DNA of 64,000 bases from positions 27,481 to 91,480 of the forward strand of contig JAAYCK010000028.1 of assembly GCA_012729835.1 (NCBI GenBank), written 5' to 3'. Below are positions 1 through 8,019 of the stretch, one piece after another. Every line of letters starts with the position of its first letter. Position 1 is the stretch's first letter. The notes under the pieces were generated by a model that did not search any database, had not been told where the DNA came from, and was given only the letters and a program-made list of their open reading frames with translations. The position numbers and the translations under genes are program-made. Source of the stretch: Syntrophomonadaceae bacterium (lineage in GTDB: Bacteria; Bacillota; Syntrophomonadia; Syntrophomonadales; Syntrophomonadaceae).

Positions 1-545
1 GGCGGTATTATGGCATTTACCCGGGACCCGTCGGGCAGGCGGGCATCCACCATAGGCATACTCTCATCGATCCTGCGCCCCAAGGGAGAGATGATCCTTT
101 CAATTACCGCCAGCAGGTGGGCATTATCACGAAAACGGGTTCTGGTCATCTGCAGTTTGCCCTGTTTCTCAACATAGACCTGTTCTGGGCCGTTCACCAT
201 GATCTCCGAGACACTCTCATCTCTTAACAATGGGGTGATCGGGCCAAAGCCCATGACTTCATCCAGGACCAGGGTGATTATCTCTTCCCGGTCATTACGT
301 TTGAAGAAGGAACCTTCATTATCCATTATGGCTTCGGCCATCTGTCGTATGCCCTCTTCCATGCTGCCCTGAGGATTCCCTTTGGCAGTAAGGGGATAGT
401 CATTACCTATCTCTTTGATGACTTCACGGTGAATAGCGTAAACCAGGTCCTGAAAACGCTCGGCCGGACTTTCATTTAAGGAAACCACGGCCGCAGCAGC
501 GCTGTTGCCGTTGTTTTGCAGCTTACTCAGTAAAGACATTTTCAT
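1..545 (-). CDS. tadA: TadA/CpaF secretion ATPase, N-terminal part (cut by window edge)
   Basis: Reading leftwards from an ATG at 545, an open frame runs off the window. It encodes the first ~181 residues of a CpaF/TadA-family ATPase, the motor that powers assembly of Flp/Tad pili at the inner face of the membrane. Visible hallmarks are EIMVNGP followed by VYVEKQGKL, and the IDESMPMVDARLPDGSRVN segment typical of the region before the nucleotide-binding core. The Walker motifs lie beyond the edge. The ATG overlaps the tadZ stop codon in an ATGA arrangement, so the two are translationally coupled. A second in-frame ATG sits two codons later (539). Family call is firm; only the C-terminal half is unseen. 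Confidence 0.9.
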   Translation of the reverse strand, partial: MKMSLLSKLQNNGNSAAAAVVSLNESPAERFQDLVYAIHREVIKEIGNDYPLTAKGNPQGSMEEGIRQMAEAIMDNEGSFFKRNDREEIITLVLDEVMGFGPITPLLRDESVSEIMVNGPEQVYVEKQGKLQMTRTRFRDNAHLLAVIERIISPLGRRIDESMPMVDARLPDGSRVNAIIP

Positions 546-1693
546 CCTTCATCCACCGCCTTCATTACCGATAGAATGCCTCGAGAAATCGGGGCACGGG
601 GGCTCATCTTGACGAAGGGTATCCCCTGGTTTATGGAATTGACCACTAGTTTGCCGTCACTGGGCACTTCAGCCCTGATCCGTAATCCGAGCACCCGTTC
701 AACATCTTCCGGCTCGATCCCGGCTACCCCTGTTGAACGATTGAGTACCAGGCGGGCTCGGTCCAATAACTGCAAGGAGCGCAGGATCTCGATCCCCTTT
801 TTTATGTTCTTGATAGCTGGTAATTCCAAGGTGATAACCAGTAATATAAGATCAGAGGATTCCAGAGCAACAAGGGTCGTATCGTCAATAAATGAAGGGG
901 TATCTACAAAGGTATAATCAAAAACCTGCCGGGAGAGTGCAAGCACGTTCTTCACATGCATGGGGGTAACCAGTTCGGCTAATTCAGGTTTGTTAGGAGC
1001 CGCCAGTATCTGGACCCCGTTCCTCTCGTAGAGGTATTGTTCCAATAGATCAACCTTTGGTTCATCAATTTCCTGAGCAAGTTCGGCTAAAGTTTTGCGT
1101 GGATTGAGGTTCAGCATTATACTTATATCTCCGAACTGGATGTCCAGATCGACCAGTCCCACCCGGCTGCGGTACTCCCTGGCCGCTGTAACTGCCAGGT
1201 TGGTGCAGATAACGCTCTTGCCCACACCGCCTTTGGTTCCGAAAATACTGATTATCTGGTGGGCACTGCCAACTTGTTTCCTGGGTTGATCGTTCTCCGG
1301 ATTTCCCGCGGGAAGCTTGCTGCCCAGCTCCGCCACCTGTCTCACCGCCCGATGTATCTCCAGGGGAGATACTGGTTTGACCAGATACTCTCTGGCCCCG
1401 GCGAGCATGGCTCGCTTGATCGAATCTATCTCATCATTCAAAGATATGATGATTACTGAGACACGGGGATAGTGAAGGGTAATATAGCGAGTGGTTTCCA
1501 ACCCATCGATTTCGGGCAGGTTAAGATCCATAATAACCACCTGTGGATCCATGTTTTTGATTTGATCGATCACTTCAGCCCCATTGACAGCCTCGGCAAC
1601 TATGTCCATACTGTCGTCCAGTTCAATCAGCTCTTTGATGGTATTTCTGGAACGTTCATTATGGTCGGCCAAAATAAGCTTGATCTTTCTCAT
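542..1693 (-). CDS. tadZ: TadZ/CpaE-type pilus localisation ATPase with receiver domain
   Basis: A 383-residue two-domain protein. Residues 1-120 form a CheY-like receiver with the acidic pocket (ADHN near 9-12), a phospho-acceptor-like Asp56 in VVIMDLNLP and a conserved Lys in YLVKP. Residues ~145-380 form a ParA/MinD-type ATPase with the deviant Walker A motif KGGVGKS (154-160). In the family, TadZ/CpaE positions the Tad secretion machine at the membrane. Unlike many pseudo-receivers, this receiver keeps the Asp, so phosphorylation is possible but unproven. The start ATG is preceded by GGAGGG. It lies between cpaB (28-base gap) and tadA (overlap). Confidence 0.9.
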   Translation of the reverse strand: MRKIKLILADHNERSRNTIKELIELDDSMDIVAEAVNGAEVIDQIKNMDPQVVIMDLNLPEIDGLETTRYITLHYPRVSVIIISLNDEIDSIKRAMLAGAREYLVKPVSPLEIHRAVRQVAELGSKLPAGNPENDQPRKQVGSAHQIISIFGTKGGVGKSVICTNLAVTAAREYRSRVGLVDLDIQFGDISIMLNLNPRKTLAELAQEIDEPKVDLLEQYLYERNGVQILAAPNKPELAELVTPMHVKNVLALSRQVFDYTFVDTPSFIDDTTLVALESSDLILLVITLELPAIKNIKKGIEILRSLQLLDRARLVLNRSTGVAGIEPEDVERVLGLRIRAEVPSDGKLVVNSINQGIPFVKMSPRAPISRGILSVMKAVDEG

Positions 1694-1721
1694 ATATTTC
1701 CCTCCACCATCCTGACTCAGA

Positions 1722-2456
1722 TCATACCCCGGCCGGTCCCAGCAGATTCCTGATCTGGAACGGTGGCAAGGTTTTGGTCGACTTATCTACCGGCGAACGC
1801 AGGAGCAGCCTGAGGTTGCCCCGCTCAGAAGCCAGGATCAGAGGCAGTGCATCCTCGACTTTCACTGCCAGGGTCAATGACTTGCTGCCGGCGCTATTCT
1901 TCTTATCTGCCAATTCAAGCTTTTCGCCTACTGCCAGTACTTCTACATTCTGCAAGGTCAGTATGCTGAAAGGTCTGGCATTCCCACTGCCCTGCTCATC
2001 AGTCGGGACATCAATGGTCGCCACTATATCAACCCGGTCACCGGCCTTTATGTACCCAGCCACACCGCTGATACTGTCGATAGGGATCGATACTGCTCTT
2101 TTCTCCGCTGGAACTGCATAAGAGAGTCTTTCACTCTTGTCGGCTGAAGACACCAGCCTGGACATAAGCACTTGTTCTCCGGCTAGAATATCTGCTGCGG
2201 CAGTTTTTCCGAGCACACTTTCTATCCGGTGGGGAACCGTGGCATTAACATATTGGGCTGGTATGGCAGCAAGTTTCACCTGACTTCGGGTTATCAAGGT
2301 ATCCCGGTTTATCCTCTCCCGCGCTACCACCACCTGTACCAGATTATGCGGACTGTAGCTGGCCTTCAGATCGCTGATATAACGATAGGCGAGCATAGCC
2401 GTGACCAGGCCGCATATCACGGCTATAAACCAATACTTCCTGCTTCCCTTTAGCAC
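1722..2456 (-). CDS. cpaB: CpaB/RcpC-type Flp pilus assembly protein
   Basis: A 244-residue protein starting at GTG 2456, with AGGGGG eleven bases upstream. Residues ~8-25 are a signal anchor. They are followed by an SAF-like segment (about 40-110) beginning VVVARERINRDTLITRSQVKLA and a beta-rich RcpC region containing AEKRAVSIPIDSISGVAGYI and GDRVDIVATID. CpaB/RcpC proteins act outside the membrane during Flp pilus biogenesis. Position between tadG and tadZ and length both fit. No Cys residues or unusual insertions are seen. Confidence 0.88.
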   Translation of the reverse strand: MLKGSRKYWFIAVICGLVTAMLAYRYISDLKASYSPHNLVQVVVARERINRDTLITRSQVKLAAIPAQYVNATVPHRIESVLGKTAAADILAGEQVLMSRLVSSADKSERLSYAVPAEKRAVSIPIDSISGVAGYIKAGDRVDIVATIDVPTDEQGSGNARPFSILTLQNVEVLAVGEKLELADKKNSAGSKSLTLAVKVEDALPLILASERGNLRLLLRSPVDKSTKTLPPFQIRNLLGPAGV

Positions 2457-2493
2457 CTGAATTCCCCCTAATCAATAAAACAAAGCCCGTAGT

Positions 2494-3426
2494 CTATTCA
2501 GACAGCTTGGCTTCATATAAGCCAAAATCTCCCGCACTCTCACTGCCGGTTCCCGGTATGACATAACGAATAAACGATCCCTGTATTTCATTCTTATTAC
2601 CGTTTCCTACGTACTGGTCTACCAAAAAAGCCCCAAAGCCCAGCACCCTGACGCTGACAACGTGTCCTCCTGAGCCTATTTCCTCTATATTAATAATTGG
2701 GATTATAATGATGCGGGGACACCCATCCAGATAACCACAAATCGAGCAGGATGGCGTATGTTGACACTGGTTGATCCTGTACTCGATCCCTTTCTTAGTA
2801 GGCCCTGACATATTACCGGCTTCAATCTGGATAACATCACCAATTTTGACCTGACCGCCATAGCCGTATCTAACATTATGCAGATAAACACTCGCCCCCG
2901 TCCCTCCTAAGCTCAATGCGCCGAACCACCCAGCATAGAAGTTATCTCCCGCACCTTCCTTAAGAACCACTACATCCCCAAAATTATATTCGTAATCCAA
3001 TACTCCAAAGGGAGCTATACCGTTAACTGACGCTATTGGGCTTATCTGTGCACGTGCTGTAGCCCGCACATTGGCCTGATCGACTCCTAAGACTCGGGCG
3101 AATAACATCCCCACCCTTCGATGGGCGCTACCACTTATCGAGCAGTAGTCACTACTCACCGCAAAGTCGGCTTCGCCTTCCTGCATACCATTCAACTCAG
3201 CATATTGCTGAGCCATATCCAGGGCCAGCTGCGGGTTGGCAGGTAATTCCTGAGCACCAGCTAGAACAGCACTGTCCAAACCGTTCTCCAATCTGCCCTG
3301 GTTCATAAATATCAAGCCGGCATCGGTCACCAGCGCGGTAAACCCGGCTAAAAACACCATGGCGAATGCCATCAACACAGCAACGGTACCCTTTTGTGAT
3401 TTAAATATTTTCAGACCGGAGTTCAT
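2494..3426 (-). CDS. tadG: TadG-like pilus-associated protein
   Basis: A 310-residue protein with one N-terminal membrane segment (about 14-36, rich in A/V/L/F) preceded by QKGTVAVLMAF, the usual TadE/TadG amino end. The following region, GRLENGLDSAVLAGAQELP, is typical of TadG-like minor pseudopilin proteins. The rest is an extracytoplasmic beta-rich domain with a small Cys cluster (CQHTPSCSICGYLDGC). I place the start at ATG 3426 because AGGAGG lies 9 bases upstream; an upstream in-frame ATG (3465) has no ribosome site and overlaps tadE. Probably a minor pilus or anchoring component. Subfunction is inferred. Confidence 0.8.
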   Translation of the reverse strand: MNSGLKIFKSQKGTVAVLMAFAMVFLAGFTALVTDAGLIFMNQGRLENGLDSAVLAGAQELPANPQLALDMAQQYAELNGMQEGEADFAVSSDYCSISGSAHRRVGMLFARVLGVDQANVRATARAQISPIASVNGIAPFGVLDYEYNFGDVVVLKEGAGDNFYAGWFGALSLGGTGASVYLHNVRYGYGGQVKIGDVIQIEAGNMSGPTKKGIEYRINQCQHTPSCSICGYLDGCPRIIIIPIINIEEIGSGGHVVSVRVLGFGAFLVDQYVGNGNKNEIQGSFIRYVIPGTGSESAGDFGLYEAKLSE

Positions 3427-3445
3427 ATTAATAACCTCCTGCCAC

Positions 3446-3856
3446 TTATTCGATCCGCATATCACATTTGGCGCTGATGGGAACCGGGTTGGGCAATATA
3501 TGCGAAAAAACCGGAGTCATAAGGTCAACCGAATAATCGACCTGGATATCCAGGGGTTCGCCCTTACGGCGATCTACAAAGGCTGGATTTATATATACGA
3601 CTATCCGTTCTTCATCCAACCAGGTCCTCTCCGATAGTATCTGGTTCTCGATCTCCAGGTCATTATGTCCCACCACGCCGTACCTGGCACCTTCCCGGGC
3701 CAGATTGTTAATCACCATGTAAGCCCCGAGGATACGCCCAAACTCACAAATTCCAACCAAAAGCAAAAGCAGCACTGGTATGACCAGAGCCATTTCAACC
3801 AGAGCCTGCCCCCTCTCTCTTCTGATAAAGCCTCTCAGTCCAGCCAATCTAGTCAC
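3446..3856 (-). CDS. tadE: TadE-like pseudopilin
   Basis: A 136-residue protein. The motif RRERGQALVEMALVIPVLLL (residues ~12-31) is the classic TadE prepilin-like N-terminus, with Glu five residues after the processing Gly region. It would be cut by the prepilin peptidase encoded just upstream. I choose GTG 3856 because it overlaps the cpaA stop (GTGA), and the longer open frame further upstream only reads cpaA in another frame. The remainder is a periplasmic/exported domain. TadE pseudopilins are minor components needed for Flp pilus maturation. Confidence 0.88.
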   Translation of the reverse strand: MTRLAGLRGFIRRERGQALVEMALVIPVLLLLLVGICEFGRILGAYMVINNLAREGARYGVVGHNDLEIENQILSERTWLDEERIVVYINPAFVDRRKGEPLDIQVDYSVDLMTPVFSHILPNPVPISAKCDMRIE

Positions 3857-4362
3857 CAGCCTTTGAAATAACTCGTCAATACCCCCAGGGCGATCGCCAG
3901 TGCATAGGGATAATAAATACTGAATTCTTTCCTGCTGACAACATCGCCGAATGAACCAGCACCCATTCCAGCCAATAGTAGACCTCGCCCCAGGCGTTGG
4001 ATGGTAGCCACCAGTTGGCCTTTGATCAATAGCAGGACTATCGCCATGGCCCCACCCCACAAGGCCATCCATAGAAAAACACTAACCGAAAAGCTGCTGC
4101 CTTTGAAGGCTCCAATAACTCCCAATAATTTAACATCACCGGCACCCATACCTCCAAGCAAAAATGGGACGAGCAAAAGGGCCAGACCTACTCCCAATCC
4201 CTTGAGCCCAAATGCCAGACCTGTAATACCCTGAGTATAATAGTGACCTGAGAAAGCTATAAGCAGTCCCCCACCGATAATCAAATTCGAGATGCGTCTG
4301 TATCTCAGGTCCGTATACACTGCTATAGCTATCAACACAAGAAGACAACCATCAAGATACAT
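3853..4362 (-). CDS. cpaA: Prepilin peptidase, CpaA/TadV type (A24 family)
   Basis: A 169-residue polytopic membrane aspartyl protease that cleaves Flp prepilin leaders. Both active-site regions of the A24 family are visible: DLRYRRISN near residue 17 and GMGAGDVKLLG near residue 71 (the GxGD motif). There are about five to six hydrophobic helices. The start at ATG 4362 gives a 6-base spacing to GAGGGAG; an in-frame ATG at 4368 is too close to that site, and longer extensions overlap the upstream terminator. It overlaps tadE by four bases. It lacks the methyltransferase domain of PilD, as expected for the CpaA/TadV group. Confidence 0.92.
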   Translation of the reverse strand: MYLDGCLLVLIAIAVYTDLRYRRISNLIIGGGLLIAFSGHYYTQGITGLAFGLKGLGVGLALLLVPFLLGGMGAGDVKLLGVIGAFKGSSFSVSVFLWMALWGGAMAIVLLLIKGQLVATIQRLGRGLLLAGMGAGSFGDVVSRKEFSIYYPYALAIALGVLTSYFKGW

Positions 4363-4413
4363 AACCATCTCCCTCTCGTTTGCCAGCAGGTGGCTTGCTA
4401 GTAATACTTCAGT

Positions 4414-4448
4414 AAAAAGAAGCCCTACTTGATCAAGTAGGGCTTCTT
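4414..4448 (-). terminator. Intrinsic terminator between flp and cpaA
   Basis: Two perfect arms, AGAAGCCCTACTT and AAGTAGGGCTTCT, meet around GATC. Read on the minus strand the hairpin is followed by a run of T (TTCTTTTTAC). It sits 10 bases after the flp stop. It would end most flp transcripts while allowing read-through into the assembly genes, raising pilin levels over machinery. Confidence 0.85.
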
Positions 4449-4458
4449 GCCGCAATCA

Positions 4459-4614
4459 CTACGGCAATATTTTGTCAAAAAGCCCGGTCAGCCTGCCTCC
4501 CAATGCAGTTATAGCTACCATTACTACTACCGCAATACCCGCCAGAATCAATCCATACTCGGCCATCCCCTGACCTTCTTCATTGATAACTAATCTTTTT
4601 GCTACCTCTAACAT
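4459..4614 (-). CDS. flp: Flp-type major pilin
   Basis: A 51-residue protein. It has a short basic leader (MLEVAKRLVINEEGQG), then MAEYGLILAGIAVVVMVAI, the Flp motif with the E-Y pair five and six positions after the processing site, followed by a hydrophobic helix and a short tail. It would be processed by CpaA and polymerised into the Flp pilus, an adhesin or twitching filament. GGAGGTGG lies 7 bases before the ATG. It is the first gene of the tad operon and is followed at once by a strong terminator. Confidence 0.93.
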   Translation of the reverse strand: MLEVAKRLVINEEGQGMAEYGLILAGIAVVVMVAITALGGRLTGLFDKILP

Positions 4615-4817
4615 TTAAGGCCACCTCCAGATTCTTTTAGCAAACGTTTCTTTGCCTGGTTACAGCATAACGTGAAATTATCGACAAATTAATCCACTAT
4701 ATGACACATTTTATCTAATTAATATTTCGTGTTATTTTATTAGGCCTTTAGTCCCTATTTGCTGCTCTTTTTAGGTCTTTTGTCCTTGTATTAGCCTGAT
4801 GATATAATAACATAAAA
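4615..4817. promoter_or_regulatory. Upstream region of the tad operon
   Basis: A 203-base AT-rich gap between the SRAP terminator and flp. It must hold the tad operon promoter, but I cannot pick a convincing -35/-10 pair. An AAACGTTTGCT stretch close to the flp start weakly resembles a catabolite-control (cre) site. No gene is seen. Confidence 0.4.
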
Positions 4818-4850
4818 AAACAGCGGAGCTACATATATCTCCGCTGTTTA
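4818..4850 (-). terminator. Intrinsic terminator after the SRAP gene
   Basis: AACAGCGGAG pairs with CTCCGCTGTT across an 11-base loop. On the minus strand it is followed by seven T. It lies 20 bases beyond the SRAP stop codon. Confidence 0.85.
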
Positions 4851-4870
4851 GGGGTTAGTTTCGATCAGAA

Positions 4871-5545
4871 TCATTCAACTGCGACTATACAATCCGGCTT
4901 GTCGTTGGCCACTGAATTGACCAGCCGGGAAACCGGATAAGCTATCAGATCCTCAACTGGGCTAAAAGTAGACAACCAGCCTCCGATATCCTGCCCGGTC
5001 ATGTTCATCGTGTCATCCAGCCATTGTTCTTCCTTCTCAGGCGGGAGTATAAACGGCATACGCGCATGTAATTTGCTGACCGCAGGTGCTGCATCGGTCG
5101 TGATAATAGTATAAGTGGTCAGCTTTTCTCCATCGGCACCAATCCATTCATCCCACAGCCCGGCCAGGCCGAATACCTCACGTGAGGACATAATGATCCG
5201 GTAGGGATGCTTCTCCCCGCCAAGCTTCTGCCACTCATAGTAGCCATCCGCGGGAATCAGGCAACGCTTACGCCGCAGCAAATGTTTGAATGCTGGCTTC
5301 TCCAGCAGGGTTTCCCAGCGGGCATTGATCAGGCGTGAACCGATCGAACTCTCTTTCGCCCAAAAAGGAACCAGTCCCCATTTCAGAAGATGCATTTCAT
5401 TCTGTCCTTGATTATTGATGACGACTGGAGCCATTTGCTGAGGGGCCATATTATAGCGCGGTCCCTCTGACTTCTGTATCACAATACATCCAAAACGCTC
5501 AGATAATTCATCCGTATCTACAGTAATGGTATAACGCCCGCACAT
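4871..5545 (-). CDS. SRAP-family abasic-site/SOS-associated peptidase (YedK-like)
   Basis: A 224-residue member of the SRAP family (HMCES/YedK). These proteins crosslink to abasic sites in single-stranded DNA through the N-terminal cysteine exposed after Met removal. The start MCGRYTIT supplies Cys2. NARWETLLEKPAF corresponds to the usual N-A-R-x-E-T block, IPADGYYEWQ carries the catalytic Glu, and HARMPFIL carries the active His. Length is normal. AGGGGAG lies upstream of the ATG. It follows the UPF0316 gene by 15 bases and ends at a terminator, so the two form a small operon. Confidence 0.92.
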   Translation of the reverse strand: MCGRYTITVDTDELSERFGCIVIQKSEGPRYNMAPQQMAPVVINNQGQNEMHLLKWGLVPFWAKESSIGSRLINARWETLLEKPAFKHLLRRKRCLIPADGYYEWQKLGGEKHPYRIIMSSREVFGLAGLWDEWIGADGEKLTTYTIITTDAAPAVSKLHARMPFILPPEKEEQWLDDTMNMTGQDIGGWLSTFSPVEDLIAYPVSRLVNSVANDKPDCIVAVE

Positions 5546-5560
5546 GTTGTATCTCCCCTG

Positions 5561-6151
5561 CTAATCGGTCTGTATTTGCCCGATCTTTCCATAGGTCTTA
5601 CTGACATCTTTGATTGTCATGTTGACCCGGTCACCCAATGCTTCGCGCAATTTTGGCAGTTCCCTCCGCGGAATTATTATGGTCAGATCCAATCGATCAG
5701 TGCCGTTGATCCCTTGACCCCGGTAAGTGGTAACCGAGTAGCCCATCTCACGCAGGGAATCGGCCAGAGCAATACCCTCCCGGGGATGCTTGTATATGTT
5801 TATCTCGAGAATGCCCAAAGCCAGCTTCTTCTCAAAGTGATTACCCCAGTAAACACCACACAGACGTCCGAGGGCGAAGGCCAGAATACAAAAGACCCCT
5901 GAGAAATCAGCAATAAACTTTAAGGTAATTGCGCAGACCATTGCATCAATAAACGTAGTAACGTAAACTGCCCTCGTGGCAGCACCTTTGGTCAAAAGCA
6001 TGGTCTTTAGATTACCCAGCGTGGTGCTGATAACATTCAAGGTAAAAATGATGGCTAGATTGACCATCAGAGTTTGATTGGTCTGCAGAATGGACCACAC
6101 ATTATCCCTTACCATACTTACACCCTCAATAATACTATAGACAACCATCAT
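5561..6151 (-). CDS. UPF0316 / DUF5698-DUF2179 membrane protein
   Basis: A 196-residue protein with about three or four membrane helices in the first ~110 residues (including NLAIIFTLNVISTTLGNLKT and FCILAFALGRLCGVYWGNHF). A soluble C-terminal DUF2179 domain follows, with GYSVTTYRGQG and DLTIIIPRREL. UPF0316 proteins are widespread in Bacillota and have no settled function. I choose ATG 6151, preceded by GGGAGGTGA; the 12-codon extension upstream has no ribosome site. Co-transcription with SRAP is likely from the 15-base gap. Confidence 0.85.
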   Translation of the reverse strand: MMVVYSIIEGVSMVRDNVWSILQTNQTLMVNLAIIFTLNVISTTLGNLKTMLLTKGAATRAVYVTTFIDAMVCAITLKFIADFSGVFCILAFALGRLCGVYWGNHFEKKLALGILEINIYKHPREGIALADSLREMGYSVTTYRGQGINGTDRLDLTIIIPRRELPKLREALGDRVNMTIKDVSKTYGKIGQIQTD

Positions 6152-6412
6152 CTTCACCTCCCAAAAAATAAAGAACCGCCAGCACACACATATTATTGAT
6201 GCGCTGGTCGGCCCGCGAATTCATAGATTCACTTAGAATACTCAATACAACGGCTTCTATTCTTGCGCCCTTTCCATAATACTCCTGATAAACTACAGAC
6301 GTTACTAAACACTTTTTGGTTCCAGTCTCTTATCTTCCTGGCTATAATGCAACTGCGCCGGAATTCCTCCTGGCGCAGTATGTTTATTATTCTTTCAGTT
6401 GATTTAAACCTT
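6152..6412. other. Non-coding gap with a small inverted repeat
   Basis: Open frames on both strands here have no ribosome sites and look like chance. One feature stands out: CTGCGCC and GGCGCAG (6352-6377) form a 7-bp stem with a 12-base loop that contains AGGAGG on the minus strand. It has no T-run, so it is not a clear terminator. Confidence 0.4.
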
Positions 6413-6529
6413 TTATTCAGGTGGTTCTTTATTTGGCTGTTTATCCGGCAAATGTTCGGAATAACCTGCAAACGGGTCCGGTGGACGGTCTCCTTTGGGA
6501 TGATTGGGGTATTTGTCCTCTTTGCTCAT
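6413..6529 (-). CDS. Candidate 38-residue hydrophilic protein
   Basis: A short open frame starting ATG 6529 with GGAGG nine bases upstream. The product begins MSKEDKYPNHPKGDRP and is very rich in Pro, Lys, Asp and Glu, without hydrophobic segments. It lies 66 bases after the thiolase stop on the same strand with no terminator between, so it may be the last gene of that transcript. I do not recognise it. The good ribosome site and skewed composition favour a real small protein, but its length makes this uncertain. Confidence 0.5.
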   Translation of the reverse strand: MSKEDKYPNHPKGDRPPDPFAGYSEHLPDKQPNKEPPE

Positions 6530-6595
6530 TATTCAAAGCCTCCAATCGGATGATATGTAGCTTTTAGTATGGCTTTTCTGTGGAGTATTATGAGC

Positions 6596-7774
6596 TTAGA
6601 GCGCTTCCAATATAGTAGCCATAGCCGGACCTCCGCCAGCACATAAGGTAGCACATCCAAATTGCTTTTTGGTTCTGCGCATTTCATTAATTATGGTTAA
6701 TATCAAACGGGCTCCGGTCATACCGACTGGATGGCCCAGTGCGACCCCTGAACCCAAAACATTGATCTTATCAACATCTATTTGCAATTCACGATTACAA
6801 GCAATGACCTGAGCAGCAAAAGCTTCATTTATTTCCCACAGTTCGATATCATCTATGCGCATTTGAGCTAATTGTAAAGCTCGGCGAACGACGGGCACTA
6901 CCCCGATTCCCATGATGGAAGGATCCACCGAAGCCGAAGCAGTGGCAACTATCCGAGCCAGCGGCTTTATTCCCAATTCCTTCGCTTTTTCTGCGGCCAT
7001 CATTATTAGGGCACATCCCCCATCGTTTATGGCAGAAGCGTTACCAGCGGTAATGATTCCATCCTTTTTGAAGGCCGGGCGTAGTTTGGCCAGAGCCTCC
7101 AGGTTAGTATTAGGGTTAGGATGCTCGTCGGTGTCAAATAGCTCTGTTCCCTTTCTAGTTGTTATCTCTACCGGTACAATCTCCTCTTTGAACTTTCCTG
7201 CGGAAATGGCCAGGCAGGCGCGCTGGTTGCTCATAAGGGCCCATTCATCAGCTTCCTGACGAGAAATACCATACTTTTCGACCAAGTTCTCGGCAGTCAC
7301 CCCGGCGTGGTAGTTATAAAAGGGGTCAATAAAGGCATCATACATCATGCTGTCTTCCAGGCGTTCTGCCCCCATGCGGTAACCCTTGCGGGCGTTTAGA
7401 AGCAGGAATGGAATATTAGTCATACTCTCATGCCCTACTGCAGCACCAATATCGATCTTGCCTAGCATGATCTCCTGAGATACTATCTCGGTCGCCCGCA
7501 TGGATGAAGGGCACTGTTGATTGATGGTAACCGAGACGGTCTCCACCGGACAACCAGCGTGGATGGTAACCTGCCGAGCCGGGTTTCCCTTACAACCCGC
7601 CTGATAAACATGTCCGGCCGCTACTTCTTCGATTTGTTCAGGTTTTACACCAGCCCTCTCCATGGCTGCTTTCAGGGCTATAGTCCCCAATTGGACAGCA
7701 CTGAAGTCCTTGAGTGTACCTAGAAAATCACCAATTGGGGTCCTGGCCCCACCTACGACAACTACCTCCCGCAT
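6596..7774 (-). CDS. Acetyl-CoA C-acetyltransferase (thiolase)
   Basis: A 392-residue thiolase that condenses or cleaves acetoacetyl-CoA/3-ketoacyl-CoA in fatty-acid oxidation or butyrate metabolism. The nucleophilic Cys88 sits in NQQCPSSMRA. The His of NEAFAAQ and the His of GSGVALGHPVG are present, as is the second Cys in CAGGGPAMA. The nucleophile loop differs from the common C-[AG]-SG form. Start ATG 7774 follows GGGGGGAG by 5 bases; a longer start five codons upstream contains this site. No other beta-oxidation genes adjoin it, so its pathway cannot be fixed from context. Confidence 0.92.
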   Translation of the reverse strand: MREVVVVGGARTPIGDFLGTLKDFSAVQLGTIALKAAMERAGVKPEQIEEVAAGHVYQAGCKGNPARQVTIHAGCPVETVSVTINQQCPSSMRATEIVSQEIMLGKIDIGAAVGHESMTNIPFLLLNARKGYRMGAERLEDSMMYDAFIDPFYNYHAGVTAENLVEKYGISRQEADEWALMSNQRACLAISAGKFKEEIVPVEITTRKGTELFDTDEHPNPNTNLEALAKLRPAFKKDGIITAGNASAINDGGCALIMMAAEKAKELGIKPLARIVATASASVDPSIMGIGVVPVVRRALQLAQMRIDDIELWEINEAFAAQVIACNRELQIDVDKINVLGSGVALGHPVGMTGARLILTIINEMRRTKKQFGCATLCAGGGPAMATILEAL

Positions 7775-7952
7775 AAAAACTCCCCCCATAATATATATCT
7801 ATAATGGTAATATCATCGAAAGCTTTAATATTTTACTTCAATTATTTCAGTAATCATTGATCTTCGGCAATCGCTATCCCTATACAAACTCTTACACTTA
7901 TTGTGCAAAAAATAGTAAATGAGGGGCATAATAATATTGCAAATAGATTTAT

Positions 7953-7981
7953 TTGACTTTATTTGACCTTTGTCTTATAAT
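7953..7981 (+). promoter_or_regulatory. Sigma-A promoter for hsp20
   Basis: TTGACT (7953-7958) and TATAAT (7976-7981) are 17 bases apart and point at the Hsp20 gene 39 bases on. A second offset pair (TTGACC / TATAAT at 7963 and 7989) has a 20-base gap and is less likely. No CIRCE dyad is seen. Confidence 0.7.
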
Positions 7982-8019
7982 CTAAGTGTATAATACTACT
8001 TTAAGAAGGGGGTAATAAC

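Noticed and set aside
3446..4072. Longer TadE start with 72 extra residues
   Set aside because: The extension overlaps cpaA in another frame and lacks a ribosome site; GTG 3856 overlapping the cpaA stop fits the normal TadE N-terminus.
4640..4670. cre (CcpA) site before flp
   Set aside because: Only the centre AAACGTTTGCT fits; three bases at one end mismatch.
6352..6377. Terminator hairpin
   Set aside because: The 7-bp stem has no T-run on either strand.
6263..6553. 96-codon plus-strand frame rich in Phe/Ile/Leu
   Set aside because: No ribosome site, and it is antisense to the better-supported 38-codon gene. Hydrophobic look is an effect of AT-rich antisense sequence.
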